A DNA stretch of 33,914 bases from Acidobacteriota bacterium (GCA_013152385.1 JAADGL010000037.1:1-33914); one strand, 5' to 3'. Shown: positions 1 to 8,607, numbered from the stretch's first letter. Translations and numbers: made by a program. The notes: generated by a model from the letters alone, not told the origin.

Positions 1-2
1 GA

Positions 3-1061
3 AACGGGGCTTTTCATTCCTGGGCCGAATACCGAGATAGAGAAAACGGGGCTGCGGCAGCATGTCCGGCTTCAATTGAAACCGACAAACTGCTCCTTGT
101 CCCTCACGTGGATGAAGGAAACTACTGGAACACCTTCACAGGTATCGTAAACTGCAGCAGCACACCTCTGCCCTTAACATTCATCGCAGCCGGGAATGAA
201 GTAACGGTGAACGAACACACTCCTCCGGAGGGAGGCTATCACGACCGATTCATCCGGCTTATGGACGAGAGCCTGCTTCAAGGGGGCTGGGGAATATTTG
301 AAGGAAACGCAACCTCTCTTGCAGGGGCTGAAATATTCTACCGTGTGGACAAGTTGCATCAGGCGGCAGCCCTTCGCCTCTCCGGCAAAACAGCCTGTAC
401 CTTTTATTTTCCCCATATTGATATTACCGGATTCTGGTGGACCGGAATCTCGCTGATCAACCCCGGGAACGAGTCCGCAACCGTCAAACTAACAGCTTTT
501 GACACCAACGGGTATACAATCCCGGATACCGGGACCTGCGCCGGAACCACAACCTTTTCCCTGCCGGGGCAAACCCGGCGGGTGGACCTCGTGGAAAACT
601 TCTTCGACAAACCATTAAACCCGAAAGCGGCATGGATTCGTGTCGAAAGTAATCAGCCATTGACCGGATTGGAGATATTCGGTTCACGGGCCGGGTTTCA
701 GGAAGACCTGTCAACCGGACTGGAAGCTGTGTCCGAACCATCCGTTTTCATGGTATTCCCATGGGCGACAGACGGAGAAAACGGAAAATGGTGCGGTCTT
801 GCCCTCCTGAACCCCGACAAAACAAATCCGGCAGACGACATCACTGTCAGCATTCTCACTGCAGACGGCACAACTGTCGGATTAGCCGCATTACATCTGG
901 CCCCCCTGCAGAAACATGTGGTACTGGTTCGGGATATTTTCGGCGGAACTGTCCCTCCGGGGGGAACTTATCTGAAAGTGCTGTCCGATGTTCCCCTTGT
1001 GGGATTTGAATTGAATGGTGATGACAACCACCAGTGGCTGATGGGCTTAAACGGAATGTAA
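3..1061 (+). CDS. Secreted modular protein, 3' part only (gene begins before the window)
   Basis: The reading frame is open from the first bases, so only the C-terminal ~352 residues are present; the GTG at 108 is probably internal. The visible part consists of about three modules of ~110 residues. Each has a WTGI/WNTFTGI-type stretch followed by N-P or N-C, a middle stretch ending in K/R-x-V-x-L-V-x-x-F/I-F, and a closing PLTG-x-E-x-FG-like motif. Examples are 'FPHIDITGFWWTGISLINP' and 'PLTGLEIFG'. The same module occurs in the large secreted protein at 28001-32245, where it precedes glycosidase-like domains, so this may be the tail of a related extracellular or surface protein. No catalytic motif is visible in the part present, and I know no named family for the module. 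The end is firm (TAA at 1059-1061). Confidence 0.8.
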   Translation, partial: NGAFHSWAEYRDRENGAAAACPASIETDKLLLVPHVDEGNYWNTFTGIVNCSSTPLPLTFIAAGNEVTVNEHTPPEGGYHDRFIRLMDESLLQGGWGIFEGNATSLAGAEIFYRVDKLHQAAALRLSGKTACTFYFPHIDITGFWWTGISLINPGNESATVKLTAFDTNGYTIPDTGTCAGTTTFSLPGQTRRVDLVENFFDKPLNPKAAWIRVESNQPLTGLEIFGSRAGFQEDLSTGLEAVSEPSVFMVFPWATDGENGKWCGLALLNPDKTNPADDITVSILTADGTTVGLAALHLAPLQKHVVLVRDIFGGTVPPGGTYLKVLSDVPLVGFELNGDDNHQWLMGLNGM

Positions 1062-1236
1062 AAATCAGGATTGGAAATCCCCGGGCAGCAATTAATTCCC
1101 AATTCGCATATTCTCCCGTGTCTCCACCGGGACAAAACCGTTTTCTTCTGTGCGTTTATTTGGCTTCCCGGGACGGGGAAATATTCTGATTCGGCCTTCA
1201 GCAACTGCACGCAAGACCTTTTCCGGTTCTTTTGTT

Positions 1237-2375
1237 TTATCTCCCCGTCATTTTCAGGAATTGGGTGCAGGCGGCGGCAATGGCAGCGGCAGCGGCTTCG
1301 ACTGCTGAAATGTCCAGAAAATGAGAGAAGGAGATACGGAGAAATTCGTCCGGATTCAACCCCAGTATTTCGGCGGTGTGGTTGCGGAGCCGCGGAGCCG
1401 GGATTTAGTGGAACAGGCGGAGCCGGCGGAGATAAAGATACCTTTTTCAGACAGCATCCGAATCACCACTTCGGATTTTATTCCCGGAACGGTGAGGCCC
1501 AGGATGTACGGGCTGTTGTTTTTGCTTTCCACCACCTGAACAAGAGGCAAATGTTTCAGCATTTCTTTCAGAAAGGCAGCCCGCAACCGGGAAACCTGCG
1601 CCAGATTTTCCTCAATTTTTCCCGCAAGCAACCGGACAGCTTCCCCGAAGCCGGCAATGCCCGGCACGTTCTGGGTGCCGCCCCGGAGTCCGCCCTCCTG
1701 GCTGCCTCCGATAAGGGGAGAGACAAGACGGTTATTCTGAAAAATCAACGCCCCTGTCCCCTTCGGGCCGTAGATTTTGTGGGCAGCAACGGTAATAAAG
1801 TCAAGTTCCCGCAGGGTTGCCGGTATTTTCATGAATCCCTGCACAAAATCGCTGTGGATACGGACACGGGGAAACTGTTTTTTCAGTACCCCGGCGATGG
1901 CGGCAATGTCAAAGATGAAGCCGGTTTCGTTGTTGACAGCCATGATGGAGACGAGGCGGGTTTCACTGTCTGTCCGGGCCAGAACCGCTTCCGGTGTCAA
2001 TGTGCCGCCCGGGCCCGGCGGGAGCACCCGAACTTCAATGCCGGCCCGCTCCAGCCGGGGTAAAAGGCTGCGGACAGAGTTGTGTTCCACGGCGGATACT
2101 ACGATGTTTCCAGCTCTTTTTTCGACAGTCAGCAGGTTCATAAGCACCTGACTGTTGCCTTCGGAACCCCCGGACGTGAAAATCAGGCGGTGGCTGTTTT
2201 CCAGCCCGGCTGCCCGAAGGATATCAAGACGGGCTGTTTCTACGATTTTAGCCGCTTCAATGCCGGGACGGTGGGGAGAGGAGGGGTTACCGGAATGTTC
2301 CGTCAAAACCGCCGTTATTTTTTCGCGAACCGGTACGGAGACCGGTGTGGTGGCGGCAAAGTCAAGGTATATCAT
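1237..2375 (-). pseudogene. Cysteine desulfurase (NifS/IscS family), frameshifted near the 3' end
   Basis: This is a PLP-dependent class V aminotransferase-fold enzyme that takes sulfur from cysteine for Fe-S cluster or thio-cofactor synthesis. It has the N-terminal 'MIYLDFAATTPVS', the His of 'SAVEHNSVRSL', the PLP lysine in 'VAAHKIYGPKGTGAL' and the catalytic cysteine in 'SAGSACSTKSR'. Just after that loop the frame breaks and translation stops at 1356 after 339 residues. The next frame continues with a normal desulfurase C-terminus (RNHTAEILGLNPDEFLRISF, then an Ala-rich helix) to a TAA at 1237-1239. The break lies in two tandem copies of CGGAGCCG (1385-1400); removing one copy restores a 376-residue protein. 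All catalytic residues precede the break, so a truncated product could be made. The gene lies 7 bases after dut. It could be a real mutation or an assembly error. Confidence 0.85.
1385..1400. repeat. 8-bp tandem duplication causing the desulfurase frameshift
   Basis: CGGAGCCG occurs twice back to back (1385-1392 and 1393-1400). Deleting one copy joins the upstream desulfurase frame to its missing C-terminus, so the duplication is the lesion. Confidence 0.9.
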
Positions 2376-2382
2376 CGCTGCC

Positions 2383-2832
2383 CTATATTCCGGTGCTTCC
2401 GAAGCCGCCGTCGCCCCGGCCGGTTTCGGTGAGTCCGTCTGCGGGAATGAGGCGGGCCTTGAAAACCGGTGTCAGAACCGCCTGGGCAATGCGCATTCCC
2501 CGTTCGATTTTCATCGGAAGTTTTCCCAGATTGACAAGGATTACTTTCACTTCGCCCCGGTAGTCGGCATCAATGGTACCCGGAGAGTTGAGGCAGGTGA
2601 TCCCGTGTTTCAGCGCCAGGCCGCTTCTGGGCCGTATCTGAATTTCCGTCCCGGCCGGAATTTCAAAGATCAGTCCGGTGGGAATGGCTTTCACTTCTCC
2701 GGGAGCCAGGTCCAGCGGGGTTTCCACCGCAGCCAGCAGGTCCATTCCGGATGAACCTGCGGTGGCGTAGTCCGGCAGAGGCAGGTTGCGGCTGTGGGGC
2801 AGTTGTTTAACCCGGATTTGAATTTCTTTCAT
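2383..2832 (-). CDS. dut: dUTP diphosphatase (dUTPase)
   Basis: Hydrolyses dUTP to dUMP and pyrophosphate, keeping uracil out of DNA and supplying dUMP for thymidylate synthesis. The trimeric dUTPase motifs are in order: 'AGSSGMDL' (motif 1), '[12 protein letters not shown]' (motif 2), '[17 protein letters not shown]' with the catalytic Asp (motif 3), '[10 protein letters not shown]' (motif 4) and the flexible C-terminal '[11 protein letters not shown]' (motif 5). The length, 149 residues, is normal. I chose the ATG at 2832 because a GGAG lies about nine bases upstream; an in-frame ATG at 2847 would add five residues but has no good ribosome site. It sits between an M16 peptidase and a cysteine desulfurase, with gaps of about 20 and 7 bases, consistent with one transcript. 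Confidence 0.96.
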   Translation of the reverse strand: MKEIQIRVKQLPHSRNLPLPDYATAGSSGMDLLAAVETPLDLAPGEVKAIPTGLIFEIPAGTEIQIRPRSGLALKHGITCLNSPGTIDADYRGEVKVILVNLGKLPMKIERGMRIAQAVLTPVFKARLIPADGLTETGRGDGGFGSTGI

Positions 2833-2851
2833 GCTGTTTGGCTCCATTGTT

Positions 2852-4093
2852 TTATTTTCTGTTTTTAATTCCGCTGATATTTCCGTAAATCAGTGCGGCA
2901 AGTTTTTCTTCCGAAAATATTTCCGCCGCAAGTTCCCGGATTTCATGGTAGGAAATATTCTTTATAATGTCCAGTGCCTCGGAAGGAGCAACGGCCCGGC
3001 CGTATTGCAGAAAGTTCCTTCCTTCCCACATGGCCTGGCTGGTGGAGGTTTCCAGAGACAGTTCCAGGCGCCCGATGAGCTGGTTCCGGCCGTCTTCCAC
3101 TTCTGTTTCGGTGAGGGTGTCTTTCAGGGAAAACGCTTCTTTCCGCATAATTTCCATTGTTTTTTCGGCGTTTTCCGGTGCGGTGGAGGCGTTGACGTAG
3201 AGATGTGCCTCTTTCCGGAAAAAGGTGGGGCTTGAAAATACCATGTAGGCCAATCCGCTTTCTTCCCGGATTTTCTGAAACAGCCGGGAGCTCATCCCCC
3301 CGCCATACACATTGTTCAGGATGGAGACGGTTTGCTGCAACTGCAGGGAAGGGGCGGGAAGGGGCCATGCCATGTAGAGGTTTGTGGCTGTCATGCCTTC
3401 CCGGCTTATTGTTTTCCGACCGGGACAAAATGGCTGCACCGGGTTATTCCCGGAATCCGGAAAATCCTCTTTTACCGATTCCAGCAGCGGATGTGCCAGC
3501 CTGATAACTTCTTCTTCACTGACGTTTCCTGCTACACTCACCGCAAGTTTGCCTCTGCTCATGCAGCGGCGCAGCATTTCCCGGAGCATTTCCGGGGTGA
3601 AGGAATCCACGGTGGTTTCGGTACCGAGGATGGAACGCCCCAGTACCGCCTCCGGGTAAAGAGCGGCCATGAACAGTTCGTCGCCGGTGTCGTCCGGGTC
3701 ATCTTTCATCATCCGGATTTCTTCCCGGACCACCGATTTTTCCAGTTTCACGTCTTCCGGACGGAATGAGGGCCGGGTCAGCATATCTGTGAGCAGGTCA
3801 AATCCCAGTTCCAGTTTCTCCGCCGGCACCCGTGCGATAAAGCAGAGCTGGTCTCTGGACGTGAAGGCGTCCAGGTCCCCGCCCACCCGCTCAATTTCAC
3901 GGGAGATGTCTGTCGCGGTCCGGGTTTCACTACCTTTGAATACCATGTGTTCCAGAAAATGGGTCAGTCCGTGTTCCCCGGGGAAAATTTCATCCCGTGC
4001 TCCGCGGTTGAACCAGATACTCACTGTCGCCGCCCGGGTATGGGGAATTCTGCTGATAATGACCGGTATGTGGTTTAGCTTTCGTATTGTCAT
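2852..4093 (-). CDS. M16 family zinc metallopeptidase (insulinase/processing-peptidase type)
   Basis: A zinc protease of the insulinase/mitochondrial-processing-peptidase family, about 413 residues, the usual size for a single two-domain bacterial subunit. The inverted zinc motif H-x-x-E-H is in '[13 protein letters not shown]' (residues ~45-49) and the distal glutamate region is '[17 protein letters not shown]'. The C-terminal half has the inactive partner-domain fold, with '[21 protein letters not shown]'-like family features. The ATG at 4093 is preferred because AAAGGAG lies 11 bases upstream; the in-frame ATG at 4117 would add eight residues but lacks a clear ribosome site. No signal peptide is seen, so it is probably cytoplasmic. 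It is first in an operon with dut and a cysteine desulfurase. In many bacteria an M16 gene sits near dut, so the context is ordinary; its substrate is unknown. Confidence 0.92.
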   Translation of the reverse strand: MTIRKLNHIPVIISRIPHTRAATVSIWFNRGARDEIFPGEHGLTHFLEHMVFKGSETRTATDISREIERVGGDLDAFTSRDQLCFIARVPAEKLELGFDLLTDMLTRPSFRPEDVKLEKSVVREEIRMMKDDPDDTGDELFMAALYPEAVLGRSILGTETTVDSFTPEMLREMLRRCMSRGKLAVSVAGNVSEEEVIRLAHPLLESVKEDFPDSGNNPVQPFCPGRKTISREGMTATNLYMAWPLPAPSLQLQQTVSILNNVYGGGMSSRLFQKIREESGLAYMVFSSPTFFRKEAHLYVNASTAPENAEKTMEIMRKEAFSLKDTLTETEVEDGRNQLIGRLELSLETSTSQAMWEGRNFLQYGRAVAPSEALDIIKNISYHEIRELAAEIFSEEKLAALIYGNISGIKNRK

Positions 4094-4116
4094 CTCTACA
4101 TTCACTCCTTTATTCA

Positions 4117-4135
4117 TTTCATCTTTCAGATGAAA
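4117..4135. other. Small inverted repeat in the M16 leader
   Basis: TTTCATC-TTTCA-GATGAAA forms a 7-bp stem with a 5-base loop. It lies just upstream of the preferred M16 start and close to where the transcript from the 4143-4172 promoter would begin, so it could form a 5'-end stem-loop in the mRNA. Confidence 0.45.
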
Positions 4136-4142
4136 TGTCTTT

Positions 4143-4172
4143 ATTTTACCAGCAGCAGTGGTTTTATGGAAA
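4143..4172 (-). promoter_or_regulatory. Probable sigma70 promoter for the M16-dut-desulfurase operon
   Basis: On the minus strand TTTCCA (-35, 4167-4172) and TAAAAT (-10, 4143-4148) are separated by 18 bases, in the 83-base gap between the glycan operon and the M16 gene. Confidence 0.5.
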
Positions 4173-4200
4173 GAAAGGCTGATTGGAATTCAAAGCGAAG

Positions 4201-5241
4201 TTACAGATCCGTTTTCTCATTTTTCAACATATTTCGGCATTTCCACATCCCGATGTTCATAAACAACTGGCGGATATACACAAGAACCGGAACGACAATC
4301 CAGATGGAAAAGGGGTCCAGACAAACTTTTTCCCGCCGCCGCAATAGCAGGCGATAGGGAAGGGATTGTTTCCGCAGATACAGCTGTAAAATAAGATGCA
4401 GGCATGCAACCCCGGCAATGGCAAACACAGGGTGAACGAAAAAAATGAATCCCAGCAGAATAAAAGCTGAAACAGCCCAGAGCGGGGAGCCGGGCTCCAG
4501 AATCATTTCTTTTGCCGTTGGCCGGTTGAGAGAATATTTGGTGAGTCCAACACCAATATTCCATTTTATATAGACCGGCAAGGGGCTGTGGGGTTGATGA
4601 TAAATTCCCATTGCCGGTTCATATTCCAAACAGTACCCGGCCGCCCGTAGACGCCGGCTGATATCCACGTCTTCTCCACCATACTCAAAATCAAGGCTGT
4701 ACCCCCCCACGGCATCCAACGCCGCCTTCCGGAAGGCAGCGTTGCATCCCGGAATAAATGCTATCCCTTCCCGAATCCCCTCAAGGTTTGCGTCCAATCC
4801 GAGTGATCCGCCGCCGGGATGCCCCACTGCTGCGATGCAGCGGCCCATCCAATCCGTCCCCGGTGGCGGGAACGAATCCCCGGCAAGACCTCCGGCCTCA
4901 GGATGGCGGGCAAAACCGGCTGCAATTCCCATTAACCAGCCGGCAGGGATACAGGTGTCGGCATCCACAAATGCAACAACATCAAAACGGACAGCTTCCA
5001 GCGCGCTGTTCCGCTGTCGGCTGAACCCCGCATTGCTTCGGATCAGCCGAACGGATGCGTATTCCGCCACAATGGACGGAGTGCGATCTACAGAGGCATC
5101 CACGACAATACATTCCCAGAGGTTTATCGGATAGTCCTGTGCCATGAGGCTGTCCAGGCATCTCGCAATATTCCTTTCCTCATTTTTTGTGATAACGACA
5201 ACACTGATCTTTGGTAATTGCCGGGTGTTACCTGCTTCCAT
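4201..5241 (-). CDS. Family 2 glycosyltransferase with C-terminal membrane segments
   Basis: An inverting GT-A glycosyltransferase that probably adds a sugar to a lipid-linked or extracellular glycan at the inner face of the membrane. The N-terminal domain opens with 'PKISVVVITKNEERNIARCL', has the metal/nucleotide-binding 'DAD' in 'VVAFVDADTCIPAGW', the acceptor region 'IPGCNAAFRKAALDAVGGY' and the catalytic-base region 'YGGEDVDISRRLRAAGY'. About the last 100 residues hold hydrophobic membrane segments ('LWAVSAFILLGFIFFVHPVF' and 'IVVPVLVYI'), a common architecture for membrane glycosyltransferases. I use the ATG at 5241; a GTG at 5256 would add five residues. The start overlaps the radical SAM gene by 14 bases, so it belongs to the five-gene glycan operon and is its last gene. 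Donor and acceptor sugars cannot be told. Confidence 0.92.
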   Translation of the reverse strand: MEAGNTRQLPKISVVVITKNEERNIARCLDSLMAQDYPINLWECIVVDASVDRTPSIVAEYASVRLIRSNAGFSRQRNSALEAVRFDVVAFVDADTCIPAGWLMGIAAGFARHPEAGGLAGDSFPPPGTDWMGRCIAAVGHPGGGSLGLDANLEGIREGIAFIPGCNAAFRKAALDAVGGYSLDFEYGGEDVDISRRLRAAGYCLEYEPAMGIYHQPHSPLPVYIKWNIGVGLTKYSLNRPTAKEMILEPGSPLWAVSAFILLGFIFFVHPVFAIAGVACLHLILQLYLRKQSLPYRLLLRRREKVCLDPFSIWIVVPVLVYIRQLFMNIGMWKCRNMLKNEKTDL

Positions 5242-6340
5242 TGAGCCGTTCCGCACTTAAAACGCATCCGTCAAATGACCGGTAATCGTACACACAGTTG
5301 CGGCAGAACAGGAATCTGTCCCTGTTCTGCTGAAAACGTTTACGAAAGTCCTCGGCCTCGGGGGAGAACCAGATTTCATCAAAATGACAGTTGTTAATGT
5401 TCCCGAAAGCATGCTGATAATGGAGATCAAACTCACAGGAAATAATTTCCCCGTCCGGAAACAGGGTGGGTTTGGTCCAGGGAAACCGGCACCGGTATTT
5501 ACCTTTTCCGGTATCAGTACGAAATCCCCGCCCGTATTGATACCATCTGAACCGCTCCTGCCGCGGTGCGAACCGACGGTCATTTTCAGGATCAGCCGAG
5601 CCGTCCTGCCGCGTGGAAAATGCTTTGTAACTGACCAGATCCACCCCGAGTTTGATTGCCATTTCCCGGAATTTTTCCACTTCGTGTTCATTGTCTCTGG
5701 AAACCACCATCCTCAAATTCAGCAGCGGCCCACTGCCGCCATTGGCTTTCTTGGCTTCAACAAGCATACGGACATTGTTCAGAACGCGATTCAAACTGCC
5801 GCCTGCACGCTGAGCGGCATAGCTTTCCTCCGTGGTGCCGTCCACTGCTATAATCAGTGCTGAAAGACCGGAATGTATCAGTTCTTCCGCACGACTTTCG
5901 TTCAGTTGATTCAGGTTGGTGCTGGTGACGGTAAGGATGTTACGGTCAGCCGCATAGCGAATCATTTTTGAAAGGTCCGGATTCAGAATCGGTTCTCCCC
6001 AACTCCAGAGAATAATGTAAATCAGGGTATCTCCCGCTTCATCCACAAATTTTTTGAACGTATCCAGCGGCAGAAGCATCCGCGCCCGCGTTGTCTCGTC
6101 CTTTGCCGGACAGAGCCGGCAATTGAGGTCACAGAGATTGGACGGGGAAATGTGAGCCATATAGGGACGCCCCATGGTTCTGGCTATTGGAAACAGGCGG
6201 TTCAGTCCGATTTTCAACAGGTTCCATCGTTTTTTTCGGGACAGGTTTTCGGCTGTCAGTAAAATCCGGTCAAAGGTAAAAACCAGCTTTTTTCGAAACA
6301 ACAGGTTGAATCCGTTTCGAATTAAAAAATTTATTTTCAA
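5228..6340 (-). CDS. Radical SAM/SPASM enzyme in the glycan operon
   Basis: A radical S-adenosylmethionine enzyme of about 370 residues. The 4Fe-4S motif is C-x3-C-x2-C in 'SNLCDLNCRLCPAKDE', followed by 'LWSWGEPILNPDL' (the GGEP-type SAM region). A C-terminal SPASM-like cysteine set includes 'FPDGEIISCEFDLHYQHAFG' and 'FLFCRNCVYDYRSFDGC', which would hold an auxiliary cluster. I place the start at the TTG at 6340 because GGAAGGAG lies seven bases upstream and the TTG overlaps the stop of the preceding gene (ATTGA); a longer frame reaching 6433 would overlap that gene by 97 bases. Neighbours are glycosyltransferase and sulfotransferase genes, so it may modify a sugar, lipid carrier or exported peptide. 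The substrate is not deducible; this subfamily often accompanies polysaccharide loci. Confidence 0.88.
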   Translation of the reverse strand: MKINFLIRNGFNLLFRKKLVFTFDRILLTAENLSRKKRWNLLKIGLNRLFPIARTMGRPYMAHISPSNLCDLNCRLCPAKDETTRARMLLPLDTFKKFVDEAGDTLIYIILWSWGEPILNPDLSKMIRYAADRNILTVTSTNLNQLNESRAEELIHSGLSALIIAVDGTTEESYAAQRAGGSLNRVLNNVRMLVEAKKANGGSGPLLNLRMVVSRDNEHEVEKFREMAIKLGVDLVSYKAFSTRQDGSADPENDRRFAPRQERFRWYQYGRGFRTDTGKGKYRCRFPWTKPTLFPDGEIISCEFDLHYQHAFGNINNCHFDEIWFSPEAEDFRKRFQQNRDRFLFCRNCVYDYRSFDGCVLSAERLNGSR

Positions 6341-6837
6341 TGAGAATCTCCTTCCCGATTTTGCAGAATCGCCCGCAGCCTGCCAATTATTTCCGGTTGG
6401 TGCGGTTTCAGTTTTATAATGGTATGTTTCCATTCCCTGCTTTCCAGTATTCTATTGAATTCCCTGATGGTATAAGCAGCGAGAACTCTTCCCCGCTCTT
6501 CCATTTTTTGCACAAACTCGGTTTGGTGATTGTCCACATGCTCCCCGAGGCCGGACTGTCTGGGAACCACAAGGGGAATAATACCGGCTTCCAGGGCCAG
6601 GAGAACCGACCCGACCCCGCCATGTGAAATGACCAGATCGGCTTTTTGAATTGCATCCTTTAATTGATCAAAACTGAGGAAGCGGGCTGCTTTACAATGC
6701 GGTGATGGAAACGGGGTATGTCCATACTGCACAAAAGTGTCCGGAGGAAGCCAGTTACGGGAAACCGCCTCATCCACTGCCTTGAGTAAACGGCTGAATG
6801 GTTTTCTTTCCAGGCCGACGGTAACAAAAACATTCAT
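6337..6837 (-). CDS. Alg13/PssE-like catalytic-fold subunit of a split glycosyltransferase
   Basis: 166 residues matching the C-terminal, nucleotide-sugar-binding half of GT28 glycosyltransferases (MurG/Alg13 type). It starts 'MNVFVTVGLERKPFSRLL' and has the sugar-nucleotide motif 'ADLVISHGGVGSVLLALEAG' followed by 'IPLVVPRQSGLGEHVDNHQ'. In this family a small cytoplasmic subunit of this kind works with a membrane-anchored Alg14/PssD-like partner. The partner gene lies immediately upstream and overlaps by four bases (ATGA), which supports a two-subunit transferase that probably adds UDP-activated GlcNAc, glucose or a uronic acid to a lipid-linked primer. The stop overlaps the TTG start of the radical SAM gene, indicating translational coupling. 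Confidence 0.92.
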   Translation of the reverse strand: MNVFVTVGLERKPFSRLLKAVDEAVSRNWLPPDTFVQYGHTPFPSPHCKAARFLSFDQLKDAIQKADLVISHGGVGSVLLALEAGIIPLVVPRQSGLGEHVDNHQTEFVQKMEERGRVLAAYTIREFNRILESREWKHTIIKLKPHQPEIIGRLRAILQNREGDSH

Positions 6838-7307
6838 ATTACCTGACCCCCGAATTCCGCTTTCCGGTACTGTTCAGCCAGTTCGGGCCACTGGACCAGA
6901 AAATGTTCGGCAATGGGATAAATCAATTTTCCGGTTAACGAAAAACCGGAAATCCGGGTGTAAGACTCTACATATACGGTTGGGATACCCATCAGTTTCC
7001 CGACATACGCGAACGGAAGAGCGATGCCGGCACCGGTGGTCAGAATCACATCCGGATGCTGCCGCTTCAAAGTACGAATTGCCACCCATGTGTTGCGAAT
7101 CAGATTAATCAGGTTCCGGTTGGTGGGGCAATATGCGAAAACGACCTGTTCATCTCTCAACAAACACCTGGAATCCGGACCGTCAAAAGTGACCCAGAAA
7201 CAGTCCGATTGTTCCCAGGCAGACCGCATCCGGAACAGCTCCAGCAGATGTCCGCCGGTGGAACAGACAAGGCACACTCTCACCCTGGCTCCGTTTACCG
7301 CCGTCAT
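6834..7307 (-). CDS. Alg14/PssD-like membrane-anchor subunit of a split glycosyltransferase
   Basis: 157 residues matching the N-terminal acceptor-binding half of the Alg13/Alg14, PssE/PssD or CpsG/CpsF pairs. The glycine-rich motif 'VCLVCSTGGHLLELFRM' is typical, followed by 'PDVILTTGAGIALPFAYVGKLMGIPTVYVES' (here split by position: TTGAG then a hydrophobic helix near residues 95-115) and 'EHFLVQWPELAEQY' at the end. Family members sit on the membrane and recruit the catalytic partner, encoded next with a four-base overlap. The gene is coupled upstream to the sulfotransferase by another four-base overlap. Together the pair should act as one glycosyltransferase in assembly of an extracellular polysaccharide or glycolipid. 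Confidence 0.9.
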   Translation of the reverse strand: MTAVNGARVRVCLVCSTGGHLLELFRMRSAWEQSDCFWVTFDGPDSRCLLRDEQVVFAYCPTNRNLINLIRNTWVAIRTLKRQHPDVILTTGAGIALPFAYVGKLMGIPTVYVESYTRISGFSLTGKLIYPIAEHFLVQWPELAEQYRKAEFGGQVI

Positions 7308-8263
7308 ACCGACCCCCGCCAGATGGACAACGAGCGGCCCAGTAATTCTTCCAACCGATCAATCTCCGGATTGTATATTTCAGTCAAATTCCTGCGGAAA
7401 GAATCCGGCATCGGCTCCGGCCGGGTAAGCCTCTTCCACATCTTCAGTTTCATTTTCCGCCGCACCGGATAAGGGAGAACTTTTTTCAAAGCGCTTTTCC
7501 ATCGGCTGGGCTTTAAAATTCCGTGGGCAATCCACTGAGCTGCAGACCCACGCAAGCGGCCGGACGGGTTGATTTTTCGTTTTGAAAGCAATACCGGATC
7601 CATCGGAATTTCAAGGAAATCCGCAATTTGTTTCATGTGCTTGGGCAAGTTCTGAAAAAACTCTTCAAAAATCCAGACCCTGCAGCGGGGAAAAGCCTGT
7701 GTCCAGGCATTTATCTGCTCAGCATAACGCCCGAAACCGATGTAATCATACGTGTAGTTCATATTATCCGCCAAGCGGCGTGTGATTGTTGTTTCGCTAA
7801 TGGCTTCCTCAAAGGACAGTGGTTCCCGCTGAAATGCAGTTTTCAGCAGATAATGGGACCATGCCCGGGTTATCGGATTTCTGAGCATGATGAGAATTTT
7901 CAAATCACGCGCGGCAGCACCATACAGTTCCAGAATATTCGCGATTGCAGTGGCATGATCATACAGATACCAGACAGACCCTTCTCCCAGGAGCTGGCCG
8001 GGTTTTGCCTTATTGAACAGATTCAAATAATCATCAAGAGTATTGCACTGCCAGTCAGTCGGAATAAGTCCCGATTCCCCTTTCCATTCCTTTGGAAAAG
8101 GACGTTTCCAAAGGGAAAAAAACGTCGGCTCTTTTTGTTCGGGGAAAAAAAGAGAGGGATGCCGGGACAGGCTGTCAAAAAGTTTGGTTGTGCCGGACCG
8201 AGCGGCCCCCGGGATCAAAAAATCCGGTAATTGAAGCCTTTTCCCTTTATTGCTGACAATCAT
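7304..8263 (-). CDS. PAPS-dependent sulfotransferase (carbohydrate/heparan-sulfate type)
   Basis: 319 residues with both PAPS-binding signatures of the sulfotransferase family: the 5'-phosphosulfate loop 'PDFLIPGAARSGTTKLFDSL' near the N-terminus and the 3'-phosphate motif 'LKILIMLRNPITRAWSHYL' in the middle. 'HPSLFFPEQKEPTFFS' is typical of the NodH/heparan-sulfate-like subgroup. It would transfer sulfate from 3'-phosphoadenosine-5'-phosphosulfate to a sugar hydroxyl or amine. It is the first gene of the operon with two split-glycosyltransferase subunits, a radical SAM enzyme and a GT2, so the product is likely a sulfated glycan. The start is ATG with GGGGGAAG upstream, behind a good promoter. 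No signal peptide or membrane segment is seen, so modification is expected in the cytoplasm. Confidence 0.92.
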   Translation of the reverse strand: MIVSNKGKRLQLPDFLIPGAARSGTTKLFDSLSRHPSLFFPEQKEPTFFSLWKRPFPKEWKGESGLIPTDWQCNTLDDYLNLFNKAKPGQLLGEGSVWYLYDHATAIANILELYGAAARDLKILIMLRNPITRAWSHYLLKTAFQREPLSFEEAISETTITRRLADNMNYTYDYIGFGRYAEQINAWTQAFPRCRVWIFEEFFQNLPKHMKQIADFLEIPMDPVLLSKRKINPSGRLRGSAAQWIAHGILKPSRWKSALKKVLPYPVRRKMKLKMWKRLTRPEPMPDSFRRNLTEIYNPEIDRLEELLGRSLSIWRGSV

Positions 8264-8292
8264 CGTATATTTCTTCCCCCGTTTCCTTATTC

Positions 8293-8321
8293 AGTATAAC
8301 AGGGTCTGCAATCGCTCACAA
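8293..8321 (-). promoter_or_regulatory. Sigma70-like promoter of the glycan operon
   Basis: On the minus strand TTGTGA (-35, 8316-8321) and TATACT (-10, 8293-8298) are spaced by 17 bases, about 30 bases before the sulfotransferase start. It is the only promoter I see for the five coupled genes. Confidence 0.65.
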
Positions 8322-8502
8322 GGAATTCAACAAACTGGGTATATTGACCGCATACCTTCTTTAAGCTAACGTTTTTCTAAAGAACGAATAGAATTTTATG
8401 CCATTCCGGCCTGTTTCCCTGTTTTCGGTCGTCTGCGAAGAGCAGGGTTGTTTTTGTAAGTTAAACGGGGAACATCCCTGTCCGGCAAAATTTGCATTTT
8501 TC

Positions 8503-8531
8503 TTGCACATTTCTCCGTATCATGCTAATTT
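8503..8531 (+). promoter_or_regulatory. Sigma70-like promoter of the RRM protein gene
   Basis: TTGCAC (-35, 8503-8508) and TAATTT (-10, 8526-8531) with 17-base spacing. It would give a leader of about 70 bases, which contains the direct repeat ACGGTTGCCG at 8539-8548 and 8569-8578. Confidence 0.65.
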
Positions 8532-8607
8532 GATAAAGACGGTTGCCGGAGTTCCGGATGATTCGGGAACGGTTGCCGTTTAGAATCATTTTTTGAGGAG
8601 TGCTTGA

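Noticed and set aside
1071-2063. Long plus-strand frame of 330 codons
   Set aside because: It lies antisense to the cysteine desulfurase, whose residues and motifs are clear; the frame has no family features.
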